The position numbers and the translations under genes were made by a program. A stretch of 64,000 bases of DNA from Actinomadura rayongensis (GTDB taxonomy: Bacteria; Actinomycetota; Actinomycetes; Streptosporangiales; Streptosporangiaceae), in NCBI RefSeq assembly GCF_009831215.1, contig NZ_WUTW01000005.1, positions 186,001 through 250,000 on the forward strand, written 5' to 3'. Of this stretch, positions 1 to 8,912 are shown in pieces (position 1 is the stretch's first letter; the number at the start of each line of letters is the position of its first letter). The notes under the pieces were generated by a model that did no database searches, was not told where the DNA came from, and saw only the letters and a program-made list of their open reading frames with translations.

Positions 1-805
1 ACCGTTCGTCTTCCTGCACGGCAACCCGGCGTCGTCGCACCTCTGGCGGAACGTCCTGCCGGGCGTCGGCGGCGCGCGGCTGCTCGCGCCCGACCTCATC
101 GGCATGGGACGGTCCGGCAAGCCTGATATCCCCTACCTTTTCGCCGACCACGCGCGGTACCTGGACGCCTGGTTCGACGCGCTCGACCTGGACGGCGTCG
201 TGCTCGTCGGCCACGACTGGGGCGGCGCGCTCGCGTTCGACTGGGCGTCCCGGCACCCGGACCGGGTGAAGGGCGTCGCGTTCCTGGAGAGCGTCGTCCG
301 GCCGATCCCGCCGGAGGCCCTGTCCGAAGCGGCGCGGGAGCGCACCGCGCTCGTCCGCACGCCGGGCGCGGGCGAGCAAATGGTGCTGGAGGAGAACCGG
401 TTCCTGCTGACGGCGTTCAAGGGGGCCGTCCTGACCCCGGTCAGCGACGCGGACTACGCCGAATACCTTGAGCCGTTCCCGACGCCGGAGAGCCGCCGCC
501 CGATCCTCGCCTGGGCGCGGCAGTTCCCGCTCGGCGGCGAGCCGGCCGAGGTGGTCGACCGGCTGGACGCGTTCCGGCCGTGGCTCAAGGACAGCCCGGA
601 CGTCCCCAAGCTGCTCCTCACCTTCGACGGCGCGGGCACCCTGCTCATCGGGCCGGACACGGCCGCGTGGTGCGCGGAGAACATGGCCGCGCTGGAGACC
701 GTCGCGTGCGGGCCGGCCGGGCACCACGCGCCCGAGGACCGTCCGGACGAGATCGCCGCCGCGCTGTCCGCGTGGGCCGGCCGCCACGGGTTTACCTCCC
801 GCTGA
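1..805 (+). CDS. haloalkane dehalogenase-like alpha/beta hydrolase (5' truncated)
   Basis: The reading frame is open from base 2, so the N-terminus lies outside the window. The visible part starts at the oxyanion-hole motif HGNP, followed by the nucleophile motif GHDWGG (Asp instead of Ser, the signature of haloalkane dehalogenases and their relatives) and a late catalytic His in GHHAPED. The WxxN halide-binding region is consistent with SHLWRNVLP. Haloalkane dehalogenases hydrolyse carbon-halogen bonds through an aspartyl ester in the cytoplasm. About 268 residues are visible of a usual 290-310, so only a short N-terminal strand is missing. Family-level assignment is firm; the true substrate cannot be read from sequence. 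The next gene follows after 25 bases on the same strand. Confidence 0.85.
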   Translation, partial: PFVFLHGNPASSHLWRNVLPGVGGARLLAPDLIGMGRSGKPDIPYLFADHARYLDAWFDALDLDGVVLVGHDWGGALAFDWASRHPDRVKGVAFLESVVRPIPPEALSEAARERTALVRTPGAGEQMVLEENRFLLTAFKGAVLTPVSDADYAEYLEPFPTPESRRPILAWARQFPLGGEPAEVVDRLDAFRPWLKDSPDVPKLLLTFDGAGTLLIGPDTAAWCAENMAALETVACGPAGHHAPEDRPDEIAAALSAWAGRHGFTSR

Positions 806-830
806 CATCCCCGGCGGCAGAATCGACGCC

Positions 831-1958
831 GTGTTCGGTCCGCAGGGCGTTGTTGTCCTGGTGTTTCTGGTGCTGGCGTTCGCCGGCCTGGCCTGGGTGC
901 TCGCGCGGCGGGGGCCGCTGGCACTGCGGGTCCCGGCCGGCGCGCTGGCGTTCGTCGTCGCGGCGGTGTTCGGTATGGCCACCGTCAATCGGTACTACGA
1001 CTATTACGAGAGCTGGGGCGACCTCTTCGGGGATCTGTCGGGCGCGTCCGACGGCGTCCAGGCCCTCCCGCCCGCCGCGGGCCGCGCCCTCGCCACCGGC
1101 GGACGCCGCGCCGACCGGGGGATGCTCGCCGACGTGGCGCTCCCCGGCGCGCGCAGCGGCATCGCGCGGGACGGGCTCGTCTACCTGCCGCCGCAGTACT
1201 TCCAGCCCGCGTACGCGCGCGCCCGGTTCCCGGTGCTGGAGCTGCTGCACGGCTCGCCGGGGCAGCCGTCGGACTGGCAGACGGGGCTGCGGGTCGAGAA
1301 CGCGTTCCGGCGCGTCCTGCACGACCACGAGGCGCGGCCCGCGATCCTCGTCATGCCGGACATTAACGGCGCGCAGGCCGGACGGACCGGATCGCAGTGC
1401 CTCGACCAGCCCGGCGGCCCCCGCGACGACACCTACCTGTCCGCCGACGTGCCCGCCGACGTCGCCGCGCGGTTCCGCGTCCGGCCCGGACGGTCGTTCG
1501 GCGTCGCGGGCTTCTCCGAGGGCGGGTTCTGCGCGGCGGACCTCGCGCTGCGCCATCCCGGCGTGTTCGCGGCGGCCGGGTCGATGAGCGGCTACTTCCA
1601 GCCGCTGCCCGAGCACGGGACGGACCTGTTCCGCGGGAACGCCGCCGCGCGGCTGGCGAACGACCCGCTGTGGCTGGCGTCCCGTCCGGCGCGGCGGCTC
1701 CCGGCGTTCTGGCTGATGGCCGGGGGCGCCGACCGGGGCGACGTGGAGAGCGCGCGGATCTTCCGGTCCGTCCTCGTCGCGCACGGCGGGCGCGTGCCGC
1801 TCGTGACGATCCCGCACGCGCGGCACACGTTCGCGGCGTGGAAACCGGCCGTGCCGCGCCTGCTGGCGTGGATCACCGGACGGCTGCCGTCCGTCGCGCC
1901 GTGCCCGGGAGCGCGCGCCCCCGGGCACGGCGCACCGGTCACTTGCCGGGGGACATGA
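831..1958 (+). CDS. membrane-anchored esterase (putative esterase / antigen-85-like fold)
   Basis: About 375 residues from a GTG start; an open frame continues upstream, but that part overlaps the dehalogenase gene and is rejected. Two hydrophobic segments near the N-terminus (about residues 5-22 and 28-47) suggest membrane anchoring. The rest is an alpha/beta hydrolase of the esterase D / antigen 85 type: a strand ending in LLHGSPG, the nucleophile elbow GFSEGG, and a C-terminal His in HARHTFAAW. It probably acts on esters at the outer face of the membrane; the substrate is unknown. Its stop codon overlaps convergently with the small reverse-strand gene by 20 bases. Confidence 0.75.
   Translation: MFGPQGVVVLVFLVLAFAGLAWVLARRGPLALRVPAGALAFVVAAVFGMATVNRYYDYYESWGDLFGDLSGASDGVQALPPAAGRALATGGRRADRGMLADVALPGARSGIARDGLVYLPPQYFQPAYARARFPVLELLHGSPGQPSDWQTGLRVENAFRRVLHDHEARPAILVMPDINGAQAGRTGSQCLDQPGGPRDDTYLSADVPADVAARFRVRPGRSFGVAGFSEGGFCAADLALRHPGVFAAAGSMSGYFQPLPEHGTDLFRGNAAARLANDPLWLASRPARRLPAFWLMAGGADRGDVESARIFRSVLVAHGGRVPLVTIPHARHTFAAWKPAVPRLLAWITGRLPSVAPCPGARAPGHGAPVTCRGT
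1901..1928 (-). terminator. hairpin terminator inside the 3' end of the esterase gene
   Basis: Perfect 9-bp arms (1901-1909 and 1920-1928, GTGCCCGGG / CCCGGGCAC) with a 10-base loop. It lies 10 bases downstream of the stop codon of the small reverse-strand gene, so it most likely ends the lyase-transporter operon while being read as coding sequence by the convergent esterase. Confidence 0.55.
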
Positions 1959-2199
1959 CGGGCGCCGAGCCCGTCGCCTTGTTGATGATGTCGCTGCCGG
2001 GGCTGCCGTCGCCCTTGGCGACGTTCCCGGAGCGGTCGATCTCCAGCAGGCTGTCGTTCCCGGCGTCCGAGCCGGAGTTGGCGGTGGTGAACGTGTTGAC
2101 GTTGGCCACCGACGGCCCGGTCGAGCCGGACGCCGTCCCGCCCGTGCAGACGGCGAGCAGACCGGTGACGAGCACGGCCGCGAACATCCTGATGAGCAT
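1939..2199 (-). CDS. small exported protein, unknown function
   Basis: An 86-residue protein whose ATG at 2199 is preceded by a good AAAGGA ribosome-binding site; longer readings in this frame run into the transporter gene. The N-terminus MLIRMFAAVLVTGLLAVC is a signal peptide. The cysteine could be a lipoprotein acceptor, but Val at -1 is a poor lipobox. The mature part is rich in Ser, Gly, Asn and Asp, with no recognisable domain. It is the last gene of a reverse operon, 26 bases after the transporter. Confidence 0.6.
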   Translation of the reverse strand: MLIRMFAAVLVTGLLAVCTGGTASGSTGPSVANVNTFTTANSGSDAGNDSLLEIDRSGNVAKGDGSPGSDIINKATGSAPVMSPGK

Positions 2200-2225
2200 G
2201 GGGATTCCTTTCGGGAGCGCGGCGG

Positions 2226-3227
2226 TCAGGCCGCCGCGGGAACGGGTTCGGGGACGCTCCGGCGCGTCGCGAACCGCTGCGCGAGCCAGGAGCACACCAG
2301 CAGCTGGAGCTGGTGGTAGAGCATGAGCGGGAGCACGGCCGTCCCGACGCCGGCGCCCGCGAACAGCACGGTCGCCATCGGCAGCCCGCTCGCGAGACTC
2401 TTCTGCGAGCCGCAGAACAGCGCCGCGATCTGGTCCTCGCGGGAGAACCCGGCCGCGCGGGAGATCAGCGCCGCGACGCCCATCGCGACGGCCAGCAGCC
2501 CCGCGATGACGAGCCCGAGCGTGCCCAGCTCGCGCGCGGCGAGTCCGTGCCAGATGCCCTGGACGACGCCCAGGCTGAACGCCGTGTACACGACGAGCAG
2601 GATCACGCCCCGGTCGTACAGCGAGAGCTGCCCGCGGTACGCCCGGACGCGGTCGCCGATCCACCGCTGCGCGACCTGCCCCGCGAGGAAGGGCAGCAGC
2701 AGCCGGACGACGATGTCGCCGACCGACCCGAGCGAGAACCCGCCGCCGCCCGCCGACATCAGCGCGGCGGCCAGCACCGGCGTCAGCACGACCCCGAGGA
2801 CGCTCGACAGCGACGCGCTGCAGATCGCCCCCGCCTCGTTGCCCCGCGCGATCGACGTCAGCGTGATCGACGACTGGACGGTGGACGGCAGCACGCACAG
2901 GAACACCACGCCCGCGTACAGCGGCTCGCGCAGCACCGTCGGCACCAGCAGCGAGCACGCCAGCGCGAGCAGCGGGAACACCACGAACGTCACGGACGTG
3001 ATCGCCGCGTGCAGCCGCCAGTGCCGCAGCCCGCGCAGCGCCTCGGACGTGGACAGCCGCGCACCGTAGAAGAAGAACAGCAGCGTGATCGCGACGTTGC
3101 CCGTCCAGTCCAGGACGACGGCGGCGGCGCCGCGCGCCGGGAACATCGCGGCGAGCCCCACGGAGCAGAGGATCGCCGCGATGTAGGGGTCGACGCGCAG
3201 CCTTGTCAGCGTGGCGGAGACGCGCAT
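2226..3227 (-). CDS. bile acid:sodium symporter family transporter (BASS, YfeH-like)
   Basis: A 333-residue integral membrane protein with about ten hydrophobic helices. The segment VVFLCVLPSTVQSSITLTS carries the polar broken-helix motif typical of the BASS superfamily, and YGARLS and FCGSQKSLASG match the YfeH/SBF-like branch. These proteins move organic anions or precursors by sodium symport. The gene starts 28 bases after the lyase-superfamily gene and is probably co-transcribed with it, so the transporter may import the lyase substrate or export its product; that link is inference. Confidence 0.8.
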   Translation of the reverse strand: MRVSATLTRLRVDPYIAAILCSVGLAAMFPARGAAAVVLDWTGNVAITLLFFFYGARLSTSEALRGLRHWRLHAAITSVTFVVFPLLALACSLLVPTVLREPLYAGVVFLCVLPSTVQSSITLTSIARGNEAGAICSASLSSVLGVVLTPVLAAALMSAGGGGFSLGSVGDIVVRLLLPFLAGQVAQRWIGDRVRAYRGQLSLYDRGVILLVVYTAFSLGVVQGIWHGLAARELGTLGLVIAGLLAVAMGVAALISRAAGFSREDQIAALFCGSQKSLASGLPMATVLFAGAGVGTAVLPLMLYHQLQLLVCSWLAQRFATRRSVPEPVPAAA

Positions 3228-3255
3228 GTCCGTCCTCCGCCGCTCGTGCCGCGCG

Positions 3256-4116
3256 TCATACCCCGGCCCTCGCCGGCTTGGCGTGGTGGCGGCTGATGTT
3301 GCGCTCCAGCAGCGCCAGCGATTCCTTCACGCCGACGCTGGACGGCGTGACCTCGGGCAGCCGGCCGTCCTCCCGCTTGAGCCGGGCGATGGCCTCGTCC
3401 ATCGCCGACTGCGCCGCGAACAGGCACGGCGTGCTGTAGATCGCGACGTCGACGCCCAGCTCGGTCAGCTCCGACAGCGACAGCCGGGGCGACTTGCCGC
3501 CCGCGATCTGGTTGAACAGCAGCGGCTTGTCGCCGATGACCGCGCGGACGCGGTGGATCCAGTCCACGCTGCGCACGCCGTCCACGAGGATGACGTCGGC
3601 GTCCGTCCGCGCGAGCGCCTTGGCGCGCAGCAGGATCTCCTCCTCGTCGGTGGCGTCGGTGCGCGCCACGACGACCAGGTCGCGGCGGGTTTCGAGCACG
3701 AGGTCGAGCTTCTCCAGGTACTCGTCCAGCGGCAGGATGCGCTTGCCGTCGACGTGCCCGCACCGCCGCGGACGCGCCTGGTCCTCCAGGATGACGCCGG
3801 ACGCGCCGGTCATCTCCAGCTGCTCGATGACGTGGCAGGCGACCTCGGGGTCGACGTAGCCGTCATCGATGTCGACCAGGAGGTGCTGCGCCGGGAACGC
3901 GAGCCGCAGCCGCTGGACGAACGCCACGATGTCGGGCCAGGCGATGAAACCGATGTCGGGCAGCCCGTAGTGCGAGGCCGCGAATCCGAACCCGGACACG
4001 AACAGGCCGTTGTAGTGTTTGGCGGCGACGGAGGCGGAGAACATGTCGAAGACGCCGATGAGCGGGGTCACGCCGTCGGCCAGGATCGCGCGGCGCAGCG
4101 CGTCTCCATAATTCAC
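3256..4116 (-). CDS. isocitrate lyase / PEP mutase superfamily protein
   Basis: A 286-residue TIM-barrel enzyme of the ICL/PEPM superfamily. Recognisable parts are the N-terminal GVFDMFSASVA segment, the metal-binding VDIDDGY strand, and RRCGH, equivalent to the KKCGH loop whose Cys is the general acid of isocitrate and 2-methylisocitrate lyases; PEP mutases lack this Cys. VVARTDA completes the barrel signature. Retention of the Cys favours carbon-carbon lysis of a 2-hydroxyacid over phosphonate chemistry, but the substrate is unknown. It is the first gene of a three-gene operon with the BASS transporter. Confidence 0.8.
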   Translation of the reverse strand: MNYGDALRRAILADGVTPLIGVFDMFSASVAAKHYNGLFVSGFGFAASHYGLPDIGFIAWPDIVAFVQRLRLAFPAQHLLVDIDDGYVDPEVACHVIEQLEMTGASGVILEDQARPRRCGHVDGKRILPLDEYLEKLDLVLETRRDLVVVARTDATDEEEILLRAKALARTDADVILVDGVRSVDWIHRVRAVIGDKPLLFNQIAGGKSPRLSLSELTELGVDVAIYSTPCLFAAQSAMDEAIARLKREDGRLPEVTPSSVGVKESLALLERNISRHHAKPARAGV

Positions 4117-4531
4117 TGATCACTCCTTGGGGCTCGGGGTGGTGTGCGGGCGGGGGCCGCCGGGCGGCGGGTTCGCCCGCCCCGGGAAGCACGGAGCATT
4201 TCTCTTCCGTGTGACCCAAGTTACTCACGAAACTTTTAAAGCTTGAGTAATCAGTGCGCCTCTGCGCTCCAAAAACAGAGACGTTTCCCTTCGGCCTAAT
4301 CGACCGATGCGCCGAGTTCCTCCCATGATCTCCGGGAAAGGAACGCCCATGCCCGTGAGATTTTCCGATCACCACCCGGTCATGCCCGCTCCAGCTCAGC
4401 GAACCGCTCCGCGACATGCCGTGTGTGCAGAAAGTCGAAAACCTTGCCCTTTGTCCAGGACTTCCCAGACGGCGAGAAAACACCGCGCGCCCACCTTGTA
4501 GCACGCCTCGGCTTGTGGGGCGTTCGGGTAA
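4117..4531. other. intergenic region upstream of the lyase operon
   Basis: 415 bases without a supported gene. It holds an AT-rich stretch at 4200-4285, very unlike the surrounding GC-rich DNA, containing the inverted repeat listed separately. A 64-codon forward frame at 4307 and a reverse frame ending at 4380 were considered and not called: neither has a ribosome-binding site or familiar content. Confidence 0.5.
4221..4250. promoter_or_regulatory. AT-rich inverted repeat, candidate operator of the lyase operon
   Basis: TTACTCA (4221-4227) and TGAGTAA (4244-4250) are perfect inverted arms around a 16-base AT-rich spacer that itself holds CTTTTAAAG-like symmetry. It lies about 105 bases upstream of the lyase start codon, in the only AT-rich stretch of the region, as expected for a promoter-operator. 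The regulator is not identified. Confidence 0.4.
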
Positions 4532-5245
4532 TTACCAGCGGCGGGGGCGGAGGGTTAGGGCGGCGGCGATGTAGGCGATGGTTGTGAGGACGGGGAGGAC
4601 GATCATGGACGAGCGCCAGACGTCCAGCAGGGAGAAGAGGATCCAGCCGCCGATGAACGTCATCCAGCCGGCGACGAGGGGGACGCGGCCGAAGGTCGCC
4701 GCGGAGAGGAAGATGAGCAGGCTTGCCCAGAGGATCGTCCAGGAGCCTGTGAGCCAGTCGCCGGGCGGGTATTCCTGGGTGTGTTTTCCCAGGGTCGCTC
4801 GGACTACGTGGTGTTTCCAGTAGGCCACCTGGATGTGGTCGTTCTTCTTCGCTGCTTCGTAGAAGGACTTGGAGACGTCCAGTTCTTCGGTGCGGGCCTC
4901 GGTTGTTCGGACTTTCACCCGGTAGCTCGTCGTCGTGGTGTCGGCGCGGAGCGGGAGGTGGACGGCGAGAGGCTGCGCGAAGTGGAACGGGCCCATCGGG
5001 GGTGCGGGCGGGGGTTGGTAGGGAGTTGGCGGGTCCTGGTGGGTTGTCACGACGATCCGCTTGCTCAGGACTACGGCGTCCAGGGTGCGGATGCAGTCGG
5101 GTGCGGCTGATGCCGCGCATGGTGATGCGTGGCGGTAGGCGGAGATCTCGGCGTAGGGGCCTGCGGCGTGCCAGGCGCCGAAGACGACGCCGGCCAGGCC
5201 GAGGGCGGCTATGGCGAGTTGGAGCGCGCGGGCCGACGGGGTCAT
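4532..5245 (-). CDS. multi-pass membrane protein, unknown function
   Basis: 237 residues from the ATG at 5245, chosen because it directly precedes the first hydrophobic helix (ALQLAIAALGLAGVVFGAW); the longer frame adds an Arg-rich tail without a membrane or signal character. The middle (about residues 40-150) is an extracytoplasmic or soluble segment, with paired cysteines in SPCAASAAPDC and a Pro-rich stretch. Three further hydrophobic helices close the protein. No family is recognised. Codons in this gene use more T and A at third positions than its neighbours. Confidence 0.6.
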   Translation of the reverse strand: MTPSARALQLAIAALGLAGVVFGAWHAAGPYAEISAYRHASPCAASAAPDCIRTLDAVVLSKRIVVTTHQDPPTPYQPPPAPPMGPFHFAQPLAVHLPLRADTTTTSYRVKVRTTEARTEELDVSKSFYEAAKKNDHIQVAYWKHHVVRATLGKHTQEYPPGDWLTGSWTILWASLLIFLSAATFGRVPLVAGWMTFIGGWILFSLLDVWRSSMIVLPVLTTIAYIAAALTLRPRRW

Positions 5246-5467
5246 CGGGCCGACGGACGGACGGGGAGCACATCCATGCGGCAAGGATGACGTCCGCCGC
5301 ACCCGCCGGGGAAGCCCCTTTTCCCGGCGGCACCGATCATGAACAATGGGCGAACGTCGAGTGAACACCCGTCCACAGGCCCAGCGTTTGGGCACTTTGG
5401 CCCAGGTTGGGACGGTTCACTGGTCGCCGGCCGACGCCGGCCGGTCGAGGTAGAAGGGCAATCCCGC

Positions 5468-6301
5468 GTGAGCGCAATCAGTGTCTGGCAGTCCGTCGTG
5501 CTCGGAGTCGTGGAAGGACTCACCGAGTTCCTGCCGGTCTCGTCCACCGGGCATCTGAAGATCACCGAGGGACTGCTCAAGATCGACGTCGGCGACAAGT
5601 CCGTCGTCGGGTTCACCGCGGTCATCCAGGTCGGCGCCATCGCGGCCGTCCTGCTGTTCTTCCGCAAGGACATCACGCGGCTCGTCGCGGCCTGGTTCCG
5701 CGGCATCGCCAACAAGGAGAAGCGCGGCCACGACTACCGCCTGACCTGGTGGATCATCTACGCGACGATCCCGATCGTCGTCGTCGGCCTGCTCGCCAAG
5801 CCGCTCATCGACGGGCCGCTCGCCTCGCTGTGGGTCGTCGCCGGGTCGTTGATCGTCGGCAGCGGCATCATGGCGCTCGGCGAAAAGTACGGACGGCTGG
5901 AAAAGAGCGAGGACAAGGCGACGCTCACCGACACGATGATCGTCGGCGCGTCGCAGATCCTCGCGCTGCTGTTCCCCGGCTTCTCGCGGTCCGGCGCGAC
6001 GATGTCGGCGGGGCTGCTGCGCGGCCTGGACCGTCCGGCCGCGACCCGGCTGTCGTTCTTCCTGTCGCTGCCCGCGCTGACCGGCGCCGGGCTGTACGAG
6101 CTGAAGGACGCGGCGGGCGGCGACACCTCGATCGCCGCGCTCGCCGTCGGGACGGCCGTCTCGTTCGTCGTCGCCTACGCCTCGATCGCGTGGCTGCTCC
6201 GCTACGTCGCGAGCCACTCGTTCGCGGCGTTCATCATCTACCGGCTCTGCGTCGCGGCGCTGCTGATCGGGCTGCTGGCGGGCGGCGGCCTCACCGCCTG
6301 A
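5468..6301 (+). CDS. uppP: undecaprenyl-diphosphatase UppP (BacA)
   Basis: 277 residues from GTG at 5468, preceded by an AGAAGGG ribosome-binding site; the longer upstream reading lacks family homology. UppP removes the terminal phosphate from undecaprenyl diphosphate to recycle the lipid carrier for peptidoglycan synthesis. Both catalytic signatures are present: EGLTEFLPVSSTGHL near the N-terminus and FPGFSRSGAT in the second half, in a protein with about seven or eight membrane helices. Length is typical of the family. It has no obvious operon partner except the hypothetical gene 44 bases downstream. Confidence 0.95.
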   Translation: MSAISVWQSVVLGVVEGLTEFLPVSSTGHLKITEGLLKIDVGDKSVVGFTAVIQVGAIAAVLLFFRKDITRLVAAWFRGIANKEKRGHDYRLTWWIIYATIPIVVVGLLAKPLIDGPLASLWVVAGSLIVGSGIMALGEKYGRLEKSEDKATLTDTMIVGASQILALLFPGFSRSGATMSAGLLRGLDRPAATRLSFFLSLPALTGAGLYELKDAAGGDTSIAALAVGTAVSFVVAYASIAWLLRYVASHSFAAFIIYRLCVAALLIGLLAGGGLTA

Positions 6302-6345
6302 CCCCGAAGGGGATTCGGTCCCTGCGCGTCGCTAATGTCCGAGTC

Positions 6346-6957
6346 ATGAAGCGGGCCGGACGGGAGATCATCGAGGCGTGCCGGACGAGCTTCGGCCCCG
6401 CCCCGCGTCCGCTGCCCGGCGATCTGCGCGCCCGCGCGCCGCTGTGGCTGCGCAGCCGCCCGCGCGACGAGCTGTGGCGCGTCGTCCGCGACCACGACGC
6501 GCTCCTCACCCACGGGACGGTCGTGTGGGGCAGCGTCGTCCAGGCGCACCGGGCGCTGCTGCGGCCCGGCCGGGGCGACCGCCCGGCCGTCGTCGTCTAC
6601 TCCCCCGACCCCGCGTTCGACGACATGCCCGACGAGCTGCAGGACATCGCGTCCGCGCTGTTCGCCGTCAAGGGCACCGCGCCCGGCGACCCGGGGCTGG
6701 CCGCGTTCGCGACCGTCCTCGCCGACGAGCGCCGCCGGGTCGCGCGCCTCGCCGTCCCGCGCGGGCTGGTCGGGAGCCTGCCCGCGTTCGCGACGTCGCT
6801 GCTCGTGCGGCGGCGGCACCTGCCCGGCGGCTACCTCGGCGCCGGGACGTTCCCGCTCGTCGTCCGCCCGGAGCGGCCGGGAGCGCTCGTGCTGCCGGGC
6901 CGGTTCTGGCCGGACCGGCTGCTCGGCCTGTGGCGCTCGGCGGCCCGCTCCGGCTAG
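6346..6957 (+). CDS. conserved-looking hypothetical protein
   Basis: 203 residues from ATG at 6346. Soluble, Arg- and Pro-rich, with no signal peptide or membrane helix. Phrases such as GTVVWGSVVQAH and YSPDPAFDDMPDELQDIA look like a folded cytoplasmic protein rather than a chance frame, but I do not recognise the family. It follows uppP by 44 bases and its end overlaps the convergent membrane gene by 4 bases. Confidence 0.6.
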   Translation: MKRAGREIIEACRTSFGPAPRPLPGDLRARAPLWLRSRPRDELWRVVRDHDALLTHGTVVWGSVVQAHRALLRPGRGDRPAVVVYSPDPAFDDMPDELQDIASALFAVKGTAPGDPGLAAFATVLADERRRVARLAVPRGLVGSLPAFATSLLVRRRHLPGGYLGAGTFPLVVRPERPGALVLPGRFWPDRLLGLWRSAARSG

Positions 6958-8066
6958 GTCGTCGGGACGGTCTTCTGGTCGCGCCGGCGCCGTCCGACGT
7001 ACGAGCCGTCCCGGCGCGTCTCCTCGGCGGCGGGCTCGGGCGCGCGCGGCCGTCCGGCGTCGGCGGGGGGCGTCGGCGCGGCGAGCGGCATGACCGGGTA
7101 CGTCCCGGTGCGCCGTGTCGGCCGCCGGACGGGCTCCGGCTCGGGCTCGGGCCGCGGCGTCGCCCGGGGCGGGTCGGCGCGGCGCAGCTCGTGGCGCGGG
7201 AACGTCAGCACCGCGAGCCCGGCGAGCAGGACGCTCCCGCCGCGCAGCATCGCCGTCGTCCGGTCGTGCGGCCAGGGTTCACCGAACAGCAGCGTGGCCG
7301 AAACCAGGATGTGCGCCTTGGCTGTGACAGTGAGGACGGTGACGAGGATCGTCAGGCGGCAGCGCTGGAGCCCGATGGACAGCAGCCCGATGCCGAGGAG
7401 GCCCGCCAGGACGAACAGGTAGACGTGCGGCGTCGTGAACGGGTTGTGGTGCCCCTGCTTGTACAGCAGCTCCATGCCGAGCCCGAACGTCTCCGCCACG
7501 CCGAGCATCGCCCCCGCGCCGATGCCGTAGGCGATGCCGGTGATCGCGCGCGCGTGCCGGCCGGCGGTGACGCGGTCGCGGAGCGAGAACATCCACAGCG
7601 GGAGGAACAGCGACGGGACGACCACGAGCGCGATCGCCCAGAGCGGCGGCACCGTGGCGAGGTGCGGACGCTCGACGGTCGCCGTCCACGGCCCCGGCGC
7701 CCCCGCGACCGAGAGCGCGGCGGTGGCCATCGCGGCGACGACGATCGCCATCGCGAACCACTCGCGGCGGGTGAGCCGCTCCCCGAACCGGACCGCTCCG
7801 ATGACGAGCAGCACGACCAGACTCCCCGCGTAGGCGGGCAGGGCGCTCGCGATCGGGAGCGAGAGCAGGGCGAGGTCGGCCATCGCGAAGCCCGACAGCA
7901 GGATGATCAGGCCGAGCACCCAGCGCGGGCTGCGCGCGACGCGCCCGGTGGTCTGGAGCGGACGGCGTGCCGAGAGGACGGGCATGGTGCGGGCGGCGGA
8001 CTTGAAGAGGACGAAGGCGACGACGAAGAGCACTTGCGCGGCGCAGGCCAGCAGCGGCGCTTGCAT
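6954..8066 (-). CDS. DMT-type multi-pass membrane protein
   Basis: 370 residues from ATG at 8066; an upstream extension is a poor protein sequence. Nine or ten hydrophobic helices in EamA-like pairs (for example LALLSLPIASALPAYAGSLVVLLVIGA) put it in the drug/metabolite transporter superfamily. About 90 C-terminal residues form a cytoplasmic tail rich in Pro, Arg and Glu. Actinobacteria have many such proteins of unknown substrate. The end overlaps the preceding convergent gene. Confidence 0.7.
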   Translation of the reverse strand: MQAPLLACAAQVLFVVAFVLFKSAARTMPVLSARRPLQTTGRVARSPRWVLGLIILLSGFAMADLALLSLPIASALPAYAGSLVVLLVIGAVRFGERLTRREWFAMAIVVAAMATAALSVAGAPGPWTATVERPHLATVPPLWAIALVVVPSLFLPLWMFSLRDRVTAGRHARAITGIAYGIGAGAMLGVAETFGLGMELLYKQGHHNPFTTPHVYLFVLAGLLGIGLLSIGLQRCRLTILVTVLTVTAKAHILVSATLLFGEPWPHDRTTAMLRGGSVLLAGLAVLTFPRHELRRADPPRATPRPEPEPEPVRRPTRRTGTYPVMPLAAPTPPADAGRPRAPEPAAEETRRDGSYVGRRRRDQKTVPTT

Positions 8067-8516
8067 GAACACCCCCGGGGTGAGGCCCGCGTGAACGGGC
8101 CAGAGGTGACCCGGCCCGTCCGGCCGGGCGAACTGCCTATAGTCCGGATAGTGACATAAGACACTCACGGAATATTCAGCCCAGATGACGGAGAATGCCG
8201 TCCCGCCTCGTGCTGCGGTGAGTAATCCCGGTACCGAGGTTTGTTCTTTTCGCGCGGCGGCGGGAACGAGCAGGGTAGTAACGTTGCGGAAGGTCCCCCC
8301 GCGTCCGGCCCGCGGCCGGTCGGCGTCCGTCCGCAAAAGTCAAGATCAAGTGACGCAGCGCATTGCCGATGACTCAGCGTAGGTGAATGATTGCGTTGCG
8401 TTCCCGTCCTCTCAGTGTGGTGATCCCGTGACACTCGGCCCGCCAGCCAGCACCGCTCCGCCGCGCTCCGCGCTCCGGTGCGCCGCGCCGTGCGCCCCCG
8501 CGCCGGAGCCGCTGCC
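8067..8516. other. divergent intergenic region
   Basis: 450 bases between divergently transcribed genes. It must hold both promoters, with AT-richer patches around 8135-8185 and 8340-8400, but I could not define a convincing -35/-10 pair. A 65-codon forward frame at 8185 was rejected for lack of a ribosome-binding site and recognisable content. Confidence 0.4.
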
Positions 8517-8912
8517 GTGACCGCCGACATGGAACCGGTGGGCGACCCGTTCACCTGTACCGGGGAGCGGGCCGCCGGGCAGGCCGCGCGGCGGATCGTC
8601 CGGGAGCGGGCCGCCAAGGTCGTCGGGGACGCCGAACGGCTGGACGACATCGAGCTGATGACCGCCGAGGCCGTCGCCAACGCGGTGCTGCACGGGTCGG
8701 GACTGATCACCGTGGACGTCCGGACGGACCGGCGGCTGCTGCGCGTCGAGGTCCACGACGAGGGGCCGGGCCCGCGCGACGACCGGGGCACGCTGCGGCT
8801 GGACCACGGCCGGGGGCTGGTCGTCATCGACGCGCTCGCCGCCGAGTGGGGACTGGAGCAGAGCGCGCACGGCACCTACCTCTGGTTCACCGTGGACGTC
8901 CCCCGGATGTGA
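8517..8912 (+). CDS. RsbW/SpoIIAB-like anti-sigma regulatory kinase (HATPase_c_2)
   Basis: 131 residues from GTG at 8517, with GGAG 9 bases upstream; ATG at 8529 is an alternative. A single GHKL ATPase domain: N-box AEAVANAVLHG, G1 box VHDEGPGP and G2 box HGRGLVVIDAL. Such short ATPases in actinobacteria bind and inhibit SigB-type sigma factors or regulate partner-switching modules. No sigma factor, anti-anti-sigma protein or phosphatase is adjacent, so the partner lies elsewhere. Confidence 0.85.
   Translation: MTADMEPVGDPFTCTGERAAGQAARRIVRERAAKVVGDAERLDDIELMTAEAVANAVLHGSGLITVDVRTDRRLLRVEVHDEGPGPRDDRGTLRLDHGRGLVVIDALAAEWGLEQSAHGTYLWFTVDVPRM

Noticed and set aside
468-830. N-terminal extension of the esterase into the dehalogenase gene
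   Set aside because: The extra 121 codons are Arg/Ser-rich shadow translation of the real gene. The GTG at 831 precedes the first membrane helix.
4307-4501. 64-codon forward frame upstream of the lyase operon
   Set aside because: No convincing start context or protein-like composition. A reverse frame ending at 4380 has a helix-like tail (FDFLHTRHVAERFAELERA) but no start of its own; a gene remnant is possible but unproven.
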